This document shows positions 18,114 to 26,698 of a stretch of 64,000 nucleotides of DNA, piece after piece; the first letter of the stretch is position 1; every line of letters starts with the position of its first letter. The stretch spans positions 33,445-97,444 of the forward strand of contig DATHZQ010000019.1 in NCBI GenBank assembly GCA_035458525.1. The letters are read 5' to 3'. Below the pieces are notes generated by a model. It had not been told where the DNA came from. It was given only the letters and a program-made list of their open reading frames with translations, and ran no database searches. The position numbers and the translations under genes are program-made. This DNA is from DATHZQ01 sp035458525. GTDB taxonomy: Bacteria; Actinomycetota; Acidimicrobiia; Spongiisociales; UBA5794.

Positions 18114-20690
18114 ATGGACATCAACGCTTTCACTCAGAAATCGCAGCAGGCAATCCTTCAGGCGCGGACCATCGCCGAGCAGCGTCAGCATGCCGCCGTC
18201 GCACCTCAGCATGTCCTCATCGCCCTGTTGGGTCAGTCAGACACGCTCTTCTATCCGCTTCTGGCCAAGCTCGGCGTCAACCCGGCCGACCTCAAGGGCG
18301 CCGTCGAGCGGGCGCTTGCGGCCCTGCCCCAGATGTATGGGGACCGGGGCGAGATCGGCTTCGACGCCGGCACGGTCGCCGCCCTCGAAGCCGCGGCCAC
18401 AGAGCGAGACACGCTCAAGGACCAATACGTCTCCATCGAGCACATCGCCCTCGCCCTTGCCGGATCGCCCGGGCCCGTCGGTGAGCTGCTCCGCAGCCAC
18501 GGCGTGACCAAGGATGCGGTCCTCTCGGCACTCGCCGACGTGCGCGGCGCACAGCGCGTGACCTCTCAGAATCCCGAAGACACGTTTGCGCCGCTCGAGA
18601 AGTACGGGCGCGATCTCGTGCTGCTCGCAGGCCAGGGCAAGCTCGACCCCGTCATCGGCCGGGATGACGAGATCCGCCGCGTGATCCAAGTCTTGTCGCG
18701 CCGAACGAAGAACAACCCGGTCCTCATCGGCGAGCCCGGCGTGGGTAAGACGGCGATCGCCGAGGGGCTCGCCCAGCGCGTTGTCGACGGCGACGTTCCT
18801 GAGGGGCTCAAGAACAAGCGGATCATCGCCCTCGACCTGGGCGCCATGGTGGCCGGCGCCAAATACCGGGGCGAGTTCGAAGAGCGTCTCAAGGCGGTCC
18901 TCGACGAGATCAAGGCGAGCGACGGCGGAATCATCACGTTCATCGACGAGATGCACACCATCGTCGGTGCCGGCGCGGCCGAAGGCGCCATGGACGCGTC
19001 GAACATGCTCAAGCCGATGCTGGCTCGCGGTGAGCTCCGAATGATCGGCGCCACGACGCTCGACGAGTTCCGCAAGCATGTCGAGAAGGACGCCGCCCTG
19101 GAGCGACGGTTCCAGCCGGTGATGGTCGAACCGCCCTCGGTCGAGGACACCATCGGAATCCTGCGCGGCCTCAAGGAGCGCTACGAGGTCCATCACGGCG
19201 TGCGCATCACCGATGCCGCGCTCGTATCTGCGGCAGTGCTTTCCGACCGCTACATCACGGCCCGGCATCTCCCCGACAAGGCGATCGACCTCATCGACGA
19301 GTCGGCGTCGCGGCTCCGCATCGAGATCGACTCGATGCCTGAGGAGATCGACGAGCTGGAGCGGCGCCGGCGTCAGCTCGAGATCGAGAGGAGCGCGCTG
19401 TCGAAGGAGTCCGACCGGGGGTCGAAGGAACGACTCGACGCCATCGAGCAACAACTGGCTGATCTGGGCGAGGAGCTCGACCGGCTGACGGCCCATTGGC
19501 AGCTCGAGAAGGACCGCATCGAGACCATCCGGACGGTCAAGCAATCGATCGAAGGCGTGCGTTCCGACGCAGAGCGGGCGGAGCGCAAGGGTGAGCTGCA
19601 GCGGGCCGCCGAATTGCGCTACGGCTCCCTCCCTCACCTCGAGGCGAAGCTGACCTCCGAACAGGAGGGCCTGGAGAAGATTCAGGCCGACGGCGCCATG
19701 CTGAAAGAGGAGGTCGACGACGAGGACGTGGCCCAGGTGGTCAGCCGCTGGACCGGGGTCCCCGTCTCGCGCCTGCTCGAAGGCGAGATGCAGAAGCTCG
19801 TGCGCCTCGAAGAACACCTTCACGAGCGTGTGGTCGGCCAGGATGATGCCGTGTCCGTAGTCGCCAACGCGATCCGGCGCTCCCGGTCCGGGCTCGCCGA
19901 CCCCAACCGACCCATCGGCTCGTTCGTGTTCCTCGGACCTACCGGCGTCGGCAAGACCGAGCTCGCCAGGGCGCTGGCCGAGTTCCTGTTCGACGATGAG
20001 CGGGCCATGGTGCGCGTCGACATGTCGGAGTACATGGAGAAGCATTCCGTGAGCCGTCTCATCGGCGCCCCGCCGGGCTACGTCGGCTACGACGAGGGCG
20101 GCCAGCTGACCGAAGCGGTGCGACGCCGCCCCTATTCGGTGGTGCTGCTCGATGAGGTCGAGAAGGCACATCCCGACGTCTTCAACGCGCTGTTGCAGGT
20201 GCTCGACGACGGGCGCCTGACCGACGGGCAGGGCCGGACGGTCGACTTCACCAACGCGGTGCTCATCATGACGTCGAATCTGGGCTCAGAGTTCATCGAT
20301 CCCGAGCTGCCCGAGGAGACCATCGCAGAACGCGTGATGAACGTGGTCCGGGCGCACTTCCGCCCGGAGTTCCTCAACCGGATCGACGACCTCATCGTCT
20401 TCGACCGCCTCAGCAGGGAGGACCTGCGCACGATCGTCGACATCCAGTTCGCGGCCCTGGCGACGCGGCTCGAAGCCCGGAGGGTCGAGGTGGAGCTGAG
20501 CGGAGCGGCTGCAGATTGGCTCGCCGAGCAAGGCTACGACCCCAGCTACGGGGCACGGCCATTGAAGCGCCTGATTCAACGATCCATTGCCGATCCTCTG
20601 GCGCTGCGGTTGCTCGACGGAACCTTCGGCGACGGAGACCGGGTTCGGATCGACGCGAACAACGAAGGTTTGAGCTTCGCCAAGGCGTGA
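18114..20690 (+). CDS. clpB: Disaggregase ClpB
   Basis: 858 residues, standard ClpB length. The Clp N domain (1-145) contains two repeats. NBD1 Walker A G-E-P-G-V-G-K-T starts at residue 206; the coiled-coil middle domain spans about 405-525; NBD2 Walker A G-P-T-G-V-G-K-T starts at 608. Arginine fingers and D-E-M-H/D-E-V-E Walker B motifs are present. It threads aggregated proteins through a hexameric ring together with DnaK. As in other actinobacteria it stands apart from the dnaK operon but shares a similar operator. Confidence 0.98.
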   Translation: MDINAFTQKSQQAILQARTIAEQRQHAAVAPQHVLIALLGQSDTLFYPLLAKLGVNPADLKGAVERALAALPQMYGDRGEIGFDAGTVAALEAAATERDTLKDQYVSIEHIALALAGSPGPVGELLRSHGVTKDAVLSALADVRGAQRVTSQNPEDTFAPLEKYGRDLVLLAGQGKLDPVIGRDDEIRRVIQVLSRRTKNNPVLIGEPGVGKTAIAEGLAQRVVDGDVPEGLKNKRIIALDLGAMVAGAKYRGEFEERLKAVLDEIKASDGGIITFIDEMHTIVGAGAAEGAMDASNMLKPMLARGELRMIGATTLDEFRKHVEKDAALERRFQPVMVEPPSVEDTIGILRGLKERYEVHHGVRITDAALVSAAVLSDRYITARHLPDKAIDLIDESASRLRIEIDSMPEEIDELERRRRQLEIERSALSKESDRGSKERLDAIEQQLADLGEELDRLTAHWQLEKDRIETIRTVKQSIEGVRSDAERAERKGELQRAAELRYGSLPHLEAKLTSEQEGLEKIQADGAMLKEEVDDEDVAQVVSRWTGVPVSRLLEGEMQKLVRLEEHLHERVVGQDDAVSVVANAIRRSRSGLADPNRPIGSFVFLGPTGVGKTELARALAEFLFDDERAMVRVDMSEYMEKHSVSRLIGAPPGYVGYDEGGQLTEAVRRRPYSVVLLDEVEKAHPDVFNALLQVLDDGRLTDGQGRTVDFTNAVLIMTSNLGSEFIDPELPEETIAERVMNVVRAHFRPEFLNRIDDLIVFDRLSREDLRTIVDIQFAALATRLEARRVEVELSGAAADWLAEQGYDPSYGARPLKRLIQRSIADPLALRLLDGTFGDGDRVRIDANNEGLSFAKA

Positions 20691-20713
20691 AAAGAGGCGC
20701 GAGGAGCGACCAA

Positions 20714-20776
20714 TTAGAGAATCGCCGTTCAGTGCCCTAAACCCCCCGTCGAAGGCACCAAACGGCGACGCTCTAG
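20714..20776. other. Three-tier stem-loop downstream of clpB
   Basis: Three stems nest with symmetric two-base internal loops: TAGAG/CTCTA, TCGCCGTT/AACGGCGA and GTGCC/GGCAC, closing a pyrimidine-rich loop that holds CTAAACCCCCC. The structure starts 24 bases after the clpB stop. It could be a terminator without a T-tract or a structured RNA. Confidence 0.55.
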
Positions 20777-20839
20777 GTCTGCGTCCCCCTCACGAATTCC
20801 CCATGCCGCAAAGGTATCCGATCACCTCCGCGCTTCATA

Positions 20840-20910
20840 TGAGTCGAGCGACTCAATCGCGTGCACCCCAACGGTTTTCTGTTGACGCGCGCAACGGCCT
20901 CTCCTAACTT
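20840..20910 (+). promoter_or_regulatory. Promoter and palindromic site before the PPOX-like gene
   Basis: TGAGTCG-AG-CGACTCA (20840-20855) is a perfect inverted repeat. TTGACG (20882-20887), 17 bases, then TAACTT (20905-20910) form a plausible sigma-A promoter. The gene start is at 21013, leaving a leader of about 95 bases. Confidence 0.5.
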
Positions 20911-21012
20911 CGCATACCGGGTAAGCAACTGTTTCCCGGCCCTGGGGTTGGTGGATTGGTAGGGGCGACGGTTGCGACGGGGGTTGACCATGTTTGGGTA
21001 GGAAGTCAACTC

Positions 21013-21636
21013 ATGACAGTGGTGGATTTCGACGCGCACCGTCGGATGGATGGTCGCGAGCGCGATCATCGTGGTGGAAATCGATGGATTGCGGCCAAGG
21101 ACGCATCGCGCCGACGTGTGCGCGAGCCTGCGTCACGAGCCCCGAGTCAAATCCGAGGTCTAGGTGTCGTCTCGATCGACGGAGGCCCCAACAGCGGGGC
21201 TGCCGTGGTCAGTGGCGCCGTGATACCTCACCCGCTCGACCAGAGAGACGTGGTGGCATTTCTCGTTGTCCAAGGCAGCGACGCTCACACCATGTTGCAG
21301 TCAGCGCACACGGCAGAGTTCTCCTTCGAGCGTGATGCTCCTTGGGGGTTTGTCGCCGGCCCCGTGGAGCTCGTACGAGCGAATCAGGTCCAAGCCGACT
21401 GGTTTGGTTGGATGGTGGGCGAAGTCTTCACGGCGGCCGGCGGCACTGCAGCCGACCTGGCAGTGCACGAAGCGACGATTGGCATTCCCTCAACAGTGGT
21501 GGCCTTCCTCCGTCCAGAGCGGATTTCGCGTACGCGAGTATCCGGGACCGCTACGGCCAATGCGTCCGCACTCGTGCACCGTCAGCGGCGTCAGGCCGGG
21601 CACCTTGTTCCCCTGCAAGGTGGTCGCTCGGCCTGA
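21013..21636 (+). CDS. Pyridoxamine-5'-phosphate-oxidase-like (possibly F420-dependent) protein
   Basis: 207 residues from an ATG with AGGAAG upstream. About 55 polar N-terminal residues precede L-G-V-V-S-I-D-G-G-P and V-V-S-G-A-V-I-P-H-P-L. The later part G-F-V-A-G-P-V-E-L-V, then V-F-T-A-A-G-G-T, then V-V-A-F-L-R-P-E-R-I follows the order seen in actinobacterial PPOX/F420 split-barrel proteins, where V-F-x-A-A-G-G-T-H-D-D and V-L-V-R-P-x-R recur. The cofactor is not decided by sequence. The last 30 residues are arginine-rich and may be poorly conserved. It has its own promoter and palindrome upstream. Confidence 0.65.
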   Translation: MTVVDFDAHRRMDGRERDHRGGNRWIAAKDASRRRVREPASRAPSQIRGLGVVSIDGGPNSGAAVVSGAVIPHPLDQRDVVAFLVVQGSDAHTMLQSAHTAEFSFERDAPWGFVAGPVELVRANQVQADWFGWMVGEVFTAAGGTAADLAVHEATIGIPSTVVAFLRPERISRTRVSGTATANASALVHRQRRQAGHLVPLQGGRSA

Positions 21637-21640
21637 CGCT

Positions 21641-21700
21641 CCTCCGGGGACCGGGCCACGACACCTTGCTAGGTCCGGTCCCGGTGGATCGTGCCGGAGG
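21641..21700 (+). other. Bipartite stem-loop upstream of the DUF1876 gene
   Basis: An outer stem CCTCCGG/CCGGAGG (21641-21647, 21694-21700) encloses an inner stem GGGACCGG/CCGGTCCC (21647-21654, 21675-21682). It begins five bases after the upstream stop codon, so it may be a terminator for that gene or part of the leader of the next one. Confidence 0.5.
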
Positions 21701-21758
21701 TCCCTTCTCCACGGGGCGTAGCCCACACACAATGGGCTCCTGCGAAAGGAGGAGTCCC

Positions 21759-22001
21759 GTGGAGAAGGAAATCCGGATCGACCTACACCTCGACGAGGAC
21801 GACACGACGACTGTGGCCACGGCGGTCTTGGATCTGCGGGGTGACCATTTCGAGGCTCGAGGCATGGCGCGGCGCAACCCGGTCGATGCGCCGATGCCGA
21901 TCATCGGCGAAGAGCTCGCCATCGCTCGTGCGCTGCAGGCGCTGACCGCCGAGCTCATGGACGGTGCACACACGAGGATCGACGAGTTCCTCAGCGCCTG
22001 A
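21759..22001 (+). CDS. DUF1876 (dsRBD-fold) protein
   Basis: 80 residues from GTG, with AAAGGAGG seven bases upstream. Conserved family pattern G-M-A-R-R-N-P-V-D-A-P-M-P-I-I-G-E-E-L-A-I-A-R-A-L followed by a helix. DUF1876 proteins are small actinobacterial proteins with a double-stranded-RNA-binding-domain-like fold and unknown partner. A long alternative frame from 21342 is not supported by any ribosome site. Confidence 0.88.
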   Translation: MEKEIRIDLHLDEDDTTTVATAVLDLRGDHFEARGMARRNPVDAPMPIIGEELAIARALQALTAELMDGAHTRIDEFLSA

Positions 22002-22027
22002 CGGCATCAGCCGTCGAGGATCATGCC

Positions 22028-23164
22028 TCAGAAGCGCACGGTTGCCGCCATCTGCCACGGTGCCGGTACCGGAGCGTCGACCGCGTCGAGGACTTCGCCT
22101 CCGTGGAGCCACGTCTCGGCCGCGGCCTCGTTGACCAAGTCGACGCCGTCGTGTGGCACCGAGACCTCGGAGACCCGACGCCGAGCCGAGTCGTAACGCC
22201 CCCACACCTGATTGCCGCCGATGACAGCGAGTTGCTCGATCCTGCCGTCGTGGGCGGCAGTGAGGATCTCGCCCAGATCGGACAACGCCGATCCGGTCGC
22301 AGCGGCTGAAGCAAACTGCTCCACGCTCGCCCGTTGCAGATCGGCCGCAGAACCCGCCAGGATCGCTTCGGCCTGTGTTGCCAGCGCCGGCAGCGAGGTG
22401 TGCTCTGCGTTTCCCGGGACAACGGTGGGTTCGATTACTGCGTAGGCGGCGATCTTGCGAAAGGCGGCGGCGAGCTCGTTGGTGGCGGCCAAGACGAGGG
22501 GCTCGCCCCCGAGTACCTCCTCGACCTCGGCCGCCACGAAACGCAGGTAGCGGGCGACGTCTTCAGGCTGATCGCCGCGACCACCCTGACCATGGAAGGC
22601 GGCGACGACCGTACCGCCGCCGCGGCGAGCCGAGCCGTGAGACTGCAGTTGCGGCTCTCGATCGTCGTACCGCAGCACTTCGGCCATCTCGGCCGGAAGG
22701 CCTGCCGTCCTCGTCTCGGTGATCGTGCCGGCGCGACCCCGGTAGAGGTGACTGGTCCCGCGCGTCAGCACCAGCACCGCATACCGTTGCGCCGGTGAGC
22801 CCGTGAGCAGGTGCGCCACGTGCCATCGTGGGCCGACGACCGCAAGCGGCTCCCCTCTCTCAGGTCCGGCAGCGACGTGGAGCTCGCTCTCGCCGACATA
22901 CATGGCGAGGGAAACGATGGGCGACGCCCAGATCGCATGGTCGTCGAGCAGCTCGTGCACCGGGTGTAGAAACTCCTGGGCGTCGGCGGTGCGCATCGAC
23001 CGGCGGAGGAGCTTGCCTGCCCGCTTCACGAGGTTGCGGAGGGTGAGGTGCGCCTCGGCGGCAGGCAGGGGCGGCAAGAGGAGCGACACCACGTCGGACT
23101 GTCGAATTCGGGCGAGCGCTGCCAGCTCGTCAGCCGTCGGGACCGTGAACCTCGTGGAACGCAT
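22028..23164 (-). CDS. Bacterial archaeo-eukaryotic release factor family protein (baeRF)
   Basis: 378 residues. The N-terminal part S-D-V-V-S-L-L-L-P, then L-L-D-D-H-A-I-W and S-L-A-M-Y-V, is the baeRF N domain. The central loop reads F-H-G-Q-G-G-R-G-D-Q-P-E-D-V-A-R-Y-L-R-F and is followed by the eRF1 domain 2/3-like segment G-G-E-P-L-V-L-A-A. baeRF proteins are eRF1 relatives proposed to act on stalled or hibernating ribosomes; a G-Q-G turn occupies the place where eRF1 has G-G-Q. It overlaps the upstream SRPBCC-like gene by 35 bases. Confidence 0.75.
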   Translation of the reverse strand: MRSTRFTVPTADELAALARIRQSDVVSLLLPPLPAAEAHLTLRNLVKRAGKLLRRSMRTADAQEFLHPVHELLDDHAIWASPIVSLAMYVGESELHVAAGPERGEPLAVVGPRWHVAHLLTGSPAQRYAVLVLTRGTSHLYRGRAGTITETRTAGLPAEMAEVLRYDDREPQLQSHGSARRGGGTVVAAFHGQGGRGDQPEDVARYLRFVAAEVEEVLGGEPLVLAATNELAAAFRKIAAYAVIEPTVVPGNAEHTSLPALATQAEAILAGSAADLQRASVEQFASAAATGSALSDLGEILTAAHDGRIEQLAVIGGNQVWGRYDSARRRVSEVSVPHDGVDLVNEAAAETWLHGGEVLDAVDAPVPAPWQMAATVRF

Positions 23165-23657
23165 GCGTACGCCTCCGGTGCTTGATCTCCAGCGCTATCG
23201 ATTCCAGCAGCTCGGCCACTGCCTCTGATGCGACCTTGTGCATCAACGCGTGATCGACCACGGCGCCCACCGCACCGAGTGGCGGGTCGTACTCGCCGAC
23301 GATGGCGAGCTCGGTATCGGTCGGTGTCGTTGGAAATGCCTCGAAGTATGCGTGCATCTCGGGGAACAGGTGCTGGCCGTGGGTTGCCCGCCAAGCGAGC
23401 GGCACCCGAACCGAGGGAATCGGGCCGGGGTGGTCCTCGACCTCGCCCACTTCCACCGCAGCCTCCGCCGCCACGGCGATTCCCGTGCCCGGCATGTGCG
23501 CAGTGAGTTCAATCCGAAGCTCGTCGTCGACGATGCGGCCGCCCGTGCCCAGCAACTCCAGCGGGCTGTCACGCACGATGGTGTCCACCAAGGCATACGG
23601 CATGTGGAGCCAGCGGCATTCGGTGATTCGCGTCAATCCAGGATCGTGATTGATCAT
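23130..23657 (-). CDS. SRPBCC-like (START-fold) protein
   Basis: 175 residues without membrane segments. The C-terminal part T-E-L-A-I-V-G-E-Y-D-P-P-L-G-A-V-G-A-V-V-D followed by a long helix, and the alternating beta strands before it, resemble SRPBCC ligand-binding proteins. The 3' end overlaps baeRF by 35 bases in another frame, so the pair is co-transcribed. Ligand unknown; the family call is by pattern only. Confidence 0.6.
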   Translation of the reverse strand: MINHDPGLTRITECRWLHMPYALVDTIVRDSPLELLGTGGRIVDDELRIELTAHMPGTGIAVAAEAAVEVGEVEDHPGPIPSVRVPLAWRATHGQHLFPEMHAYFEAFPTTPTDTELAIVGEYDPPLGAVGAVVDHALMHKVASEAVAELLESIALEIKHRRRTHAFHEVHGPDG

Positions 23658-23724
23658 GGAACAACCGCTCCTGCTGGCCCACGACGCTGCATGTGCTCAC
23701 GATGCGCCGCACCCCCGTTGCGAG

Positions 23725-24453
23725 CTAGGGCCGGAGGTCACGATGGGGAGCGGAGCGAGGACCACTTGACGCGGCTCCATGCCGCCGCCACAGCACGAAA
23801 CCGATCCCGGCGAGCTGACCGAGGAGCATCAAGACCAGGAGAGCGATGATGGGGGCGCGGTGCACCGCGATCCGCGCCTCGATCCGGTGGTACAACAGCG
23901 CATGCGCCCCCACGAGCACGACCAGCACGTAGCTCGAACGCTGCAGCCGCTTCCACGTGCGGCCGCCGAGGCTGCGCAACGCGCCGTCACGCGACAGCCA
24001 CAGCAACAGGACGACGATTGCCACCTGTGCCAGCCCCAGCCAGTTGGCGAGCCCGCGATCTCCGCCCACCAGCGTCGGCGGAGCGATCTCGAGCCAGTTC
24101 GACCAGACCTTCTGCCACCGTGCGTGCACGAACACGGCGGCGGAAACGTGGACGAGGGCCATGGCTCCGCCCCAGACACCGATCACTCTGCGCCACGGCC
24201 GGTGGATCGTGGGCCGGCCTCCCCGAATCACGTGCACGGGACCGAATAGCAGCGTTGCGGTGAGCAGAGCCAAGGACGTGTCGGCGGCCGAGACACTGAA
24301 CCGCCACAGCAACGAGTCGGCTTTGGGATCCGCCATATCTACCCACAGCTCCGGCGTATATCCCGTGGCGATGAAGACCAGCCCGAACAACCCCACCGCG
24401 ATGACTCCGACGGTGACGTGCCGTCGCCTGCTGCGCAACGATCCCCCCTGCAT
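23725..24453 (-). CDS. Ferric-reductase-like transmembrane protein
   Basis: 242 residues, six predicted helices. Histidines on helices (G-P-V-H-V near 73, A-L-V-H-V-S near 100, G-A-H-A-L-L-Y-H near 180) and W-K-R-L-Q-R-S-S-Y are the haem-b-binding pattern of the ferric reductase-like/MsrQ/YedZ superfamily. No NAD or FAD domain is attached, so it would pass electrons from a partner. TACCTT lies six bases before the ATG. No molybdoenzyme or MsrP gene is adjacent. Confidence 0.78.
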   Translation of the reverse strand: MQGGSLRSRRRHVTVGVIAVGLFGLVFIATGYTPELWVDMADPKADSLLWRFSVSAADTSLALLTATLLFGPVHVIRGGRPTIHRPWRRVIGVWGGAMALVHVSAAVFVHARWQKVWSNWLEIAPPTLVGGDRGLANWLGLAQVAIVVLLLWLSRDGALRSLGGRTWKRLQRSSYVLVVLVGAHALLYHRIEARIAVHRAPIIALLVLMLLGQLAGIGFVLWRRHGAASSGPRSAPHRDLRP

Positions 24454-24549
24454 TCGGGCAAGGTAGCCGAAGTCGCCGCCGAGTGTCCCGTTCGTGCGCC
24501 AACGGATTCCAGCCGATAGTGTCGGAGCCGCGGCATCGAGGAGGTTGCG

Positions 24550-25590
24550 ATGAGCGTGGCGCTTGCGATCGGGACGCTGAAGGGTGCATGGGTTGCTCGG
24601 TCCGACGATGGGCGAACGTGGAGTGTCGACGGGCCTTACCTCAAGGGCTGGCAGGTCAACACGTTCGGCGTGGCCCCCGACGGCACCTACTTACTCAGCA
24701 CGGGAAGCACCTGGTACGGAGCTGCGCTGCACCGGAGCTCCGACCTCGCCAACTGGAGCCAGGTCGTCGCTGGGCCTGCCTACGAGGAAGATTCGGGTCG
24801 AAAACTCGAGCAGATCTGGACATTGGCGATGGCCGGACGCTCGCTCTTCGCAGGTGTCGCACAGGCTGGTCTCTTTCGCAGCGAGGACGCAGGGGAAACG
24901 TGGGCGCCGGTGGAGGGGTTCAACGACCACCCAACCCGCCCGGGGTGGCAGGCGGGGCTCGGCGGTCTGGTCGCACATCGCATCCTGGTGGACGCCGCCG
25001 ATCCGGAACGAATGTGGGTCGGAGCATCGGCCGTCGGCGTGTTCGCTACCGAAGATGGGGGCGAATCGTGGGAGTTGCGCAACGACGGTGTCACTCGGGC
25101 CGCCCCCGACGACGACTATCCGGATATTGGTTTCTGCGTGCATGGCCTGGTCCATGACCCGGACGAGGCCGACTCCATATGGCGACAGGACCACACCGGG
25201 GTCTATCGCAGCAGGGACGGCGCCAGGACGTGGCAGCGCATCGAAACCGGGCTTCCGGCGGGATTCGGCTTCCCTGTCGGCCGGGATCCACAGACGGGCC
25301 GGCTGTTCGTCGTGCCGCTGGAGTCCGACGAGTTCCGGCTGCCCGTCAACGGAGAGTTCGCCGTCTACGCCAGCGACGACGCCGGGGACAGGTGGTTCCG
25401 AGCCGGCGACTGGTCGCGCCCCGGCTTCGACGGGGTGCTGCGAGATGCAATGGCGATCGACGGGAACGGCGGGGTCTACGTAGGCAGCACTGCTGGTCGC
25501 GTGGCGCTGAGCGCCGACACCGGGGAGACCTGGCTGGAGCTCGACGTGACCTTCCCGCGCATCGTCAGCTTGCACGCGTTCGTCATCTGA
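24550..25590 (+). CDS. BNR/Asp-box beta-propeller protein (sialidase-like fold)
   Basis: 346 residues without signal peptide. Repeats of S-x-D-x-G-x-T-W occur along the chain (S-D-D-G-R-T-W, S-E-D-A-G-E-T-W, T-E-D-G-G-E-S-W, S-R-D-G-A-R-T-W, S-D-D-A-G-D-R-W, S-A-D-T-G-E-T-W), giving a six-bladed propeller. The Arg triad of true sialidases is not evident, so an enzymatic role is not claimed. GAGGAGG lies upstream of the ATG. Its stop overlaps the start of the MoaD-like gene (TGATG). Confidence 0.85.
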   Translation: MSVALAIGTLKGAWVARSDDGRTWSVDGPYLKGWQVNTFGVAPDGTYLLSTGSTWYGAALHRSSDLANWSQVVAGPAYEEDSGRKLEQIWTLAMAGRSLFAGVAQAGLFRSEDAGETWAPVEGFNDHPTRPGWQAGLGGLVAHRILVDAADPERMWVGASAVGVFATEDGGESWELRNDGVTRAAPDDDYPDIGFCVHGLVHDPDEADSIWRQDHTGVYRSRDGARTWQRIETGLPAGFGFPVGRDPQTGRLFVVPLESDEFRLPVNGEFAVYASDDAGDRWFRAGDWSRPGFDGVLRDAMAIDGNGGVYVGSTAGRVALSADTGETWLELDVTFPRIVSLHAFVI

Positions 25591-25856
25591 TGCCGCTCGT
25601 CCAAGTCACGATTCCACGGATGCTCGCCGAACTCATCGGCGGCAACCGCCATCAGGATGTCGAGGCGGCGACCGTTCGAGGAGCTCTGGAGACAGCGATC
25701 TCTCGCCACCCCGAACTCGCCGTCCACGTGTTCGACGAGACGGGCGAGATCCGGCCACACGTGAGCGTGTTCCACAACGAGCGATCGGCGCAGCTCCACG
25801 CCGAACTCAACGACGGCGATGCGGTGGTGGTGCTCCAGGCGGTGAGCGGCGGTTGA
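25590..25856 (+). CDS. MoaD/ThiS-family sulfur-carrier-like protein
   Basis: 88 residues with the ubiquitin-like beta-grasp pattern and the C-terminal G-G needed for adenylation and thiocarboxylation. A one-base overlap with the propeller gene implies coupled translation. The product could serve molybdopterin, thiamine or another sulfur-transfer pathway; no E1-like activating enzyme is nearby. Confidence 0.85.
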   Translation: MPLVQVTIPRMLAELIGGNRHQDVEAATVRGALETAISRHPELAVHVFDETGEIRPHVSVFHNERSAQLHAELNDGDAVVVLQAVSGG

Positions 25857-25868
25857 GCCGGCCGCGGC

Positions 25869-26495
25869 TCAGGGTGTTGGCGCCGGCTCGATGAACTGGA
25901 TCTCGCTGAAGCCCAAGCTGAGCAGGAAGTCCGAGAGCGTGGTCCGAGCATTCTCCTGGGCAAGCTCGAGAATCCCGCGATCCAGGGCACCCTGCAACAG
26001 CACGTCGCGTGCGACCGCCCTTGCGTCCGATTCGAGCTGCGCTTCGCCCTTGGTGAACAGGCCGGTGTCGCGGTCGTACACCTGCGTCTGATCCTCATCG
26101 ACCTCGATGAACTGCACCTCGGCGCGCGGCATTTGCAGCGTGACCCGACCTGTGTCCTCGTCGGCGACGAAGTCCTCGACATCGATCTGATCGAAGTCGA
26201 CGCCTCCGCCGATGCGGGCAACTGCGAACAGGAAGATCCTGTCGCCCCTCGCCCAGTTCAGCCAGCCGGCATCGTTGCCCTTCTCCACCGTCGTGTACTC
26301 GACCATCTCGACCGTCGTCAGATCGGCGAGCGCCTGCACACTCTCGACGACGCTGGACCCAACCTGGGTGTACTCCGACGAACCGAACGGGTTGAAGCAG
26401 CCGGTGATACCGCCAACGAAGAAGGCCCCCACCACGATCACGGCAGCGATGACGAATCCGCCGAGGCGGCTGGACGTAGTTCTCTCGGTGGCCAC
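25869..26495 (-). CDS. DUF4230 membrane-anchored protein
   Basis: 208 residues. The GTG at 26495 has AGGAGC at a good distance; the longer frame to 26639 runs into the padR promoter. A single N-terminal helix (about 13-33) is followed by V-E-S-V-Q-A-L-A-D-L-T-T-V-E-M-V-E-Y and W-A-R-G-D-R-I-F-L-F-A-V-A-R-I-G-G-G-V-D-F, the DUF4230 pattern, and a C-terminal helix. Function unknown. Divergent from padR. Confidence 0.78.
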   Translation of the reverse strand: MATERTTSSRLGGFVIAAVIVVGAFFVGGITGCFNPFGSSEYTQVGSSVVESVQALADLTTVEMVEYTTVEKGNDAGWLNWARGDRIFLFAVARIGGGVDFDQIDVEDFVADEDTGRVTLQMPRAEVQFIEVDEDQTQVYDRDTGLFTKGEAQLESDARAVARDVLLQGALDRGILELAQENARTTLSDFLLSLGFSEIQFIEPAPTP

Positions 26496-26584
26496 GAAGC
26501 TCCTGATCTGGTCCGTCCCCACTTGGACCCGAAGACGGCACCAACGGCTCCGCGCAATCGGGAAGTCGACTCCGGCAAACCCTC

Positions 26585-26663
26585 TTGCCAATAGGCGTCC
26601 GTCGTGGTAGTATGCTACGCAAGGTAGCGTGGTTTCCACGCTAATGTGCGTAACACGTTACGC
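26585..26663 (+). promoter_or_regulatory. padR promoter and palindromic operator array
   Basis: TTGCCA (26585-26590), 17 bases, TAGTAT (26608-26613). From the -10 box onward lie TAGCGTGG-TTT-CCACGCTA (26625-26643) and GCGTAAC-AC-GTTACGC (26648-26663), both perfect. Shorter palindromes GTAG-TATG-CTAC and GCTAC-GCAAG-GTAGC come before them. The repeated half-site is close to ACGCTA. This fits autorepression by the PadR protein encoded downstream. Confidence 0.7.
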
Positions 26664-26698
26664 AGGGGGACGAACATGCTCATCGGCAAGGAGTAGCC

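Noticed and set aside
18237..20171. 644-codon minus-strand frame opposite clpB (and a similar one opposite dnaK)
   Set aside because: Shadow frames from codon bias of conserved genes on the other strand; no homology or ribosome site.
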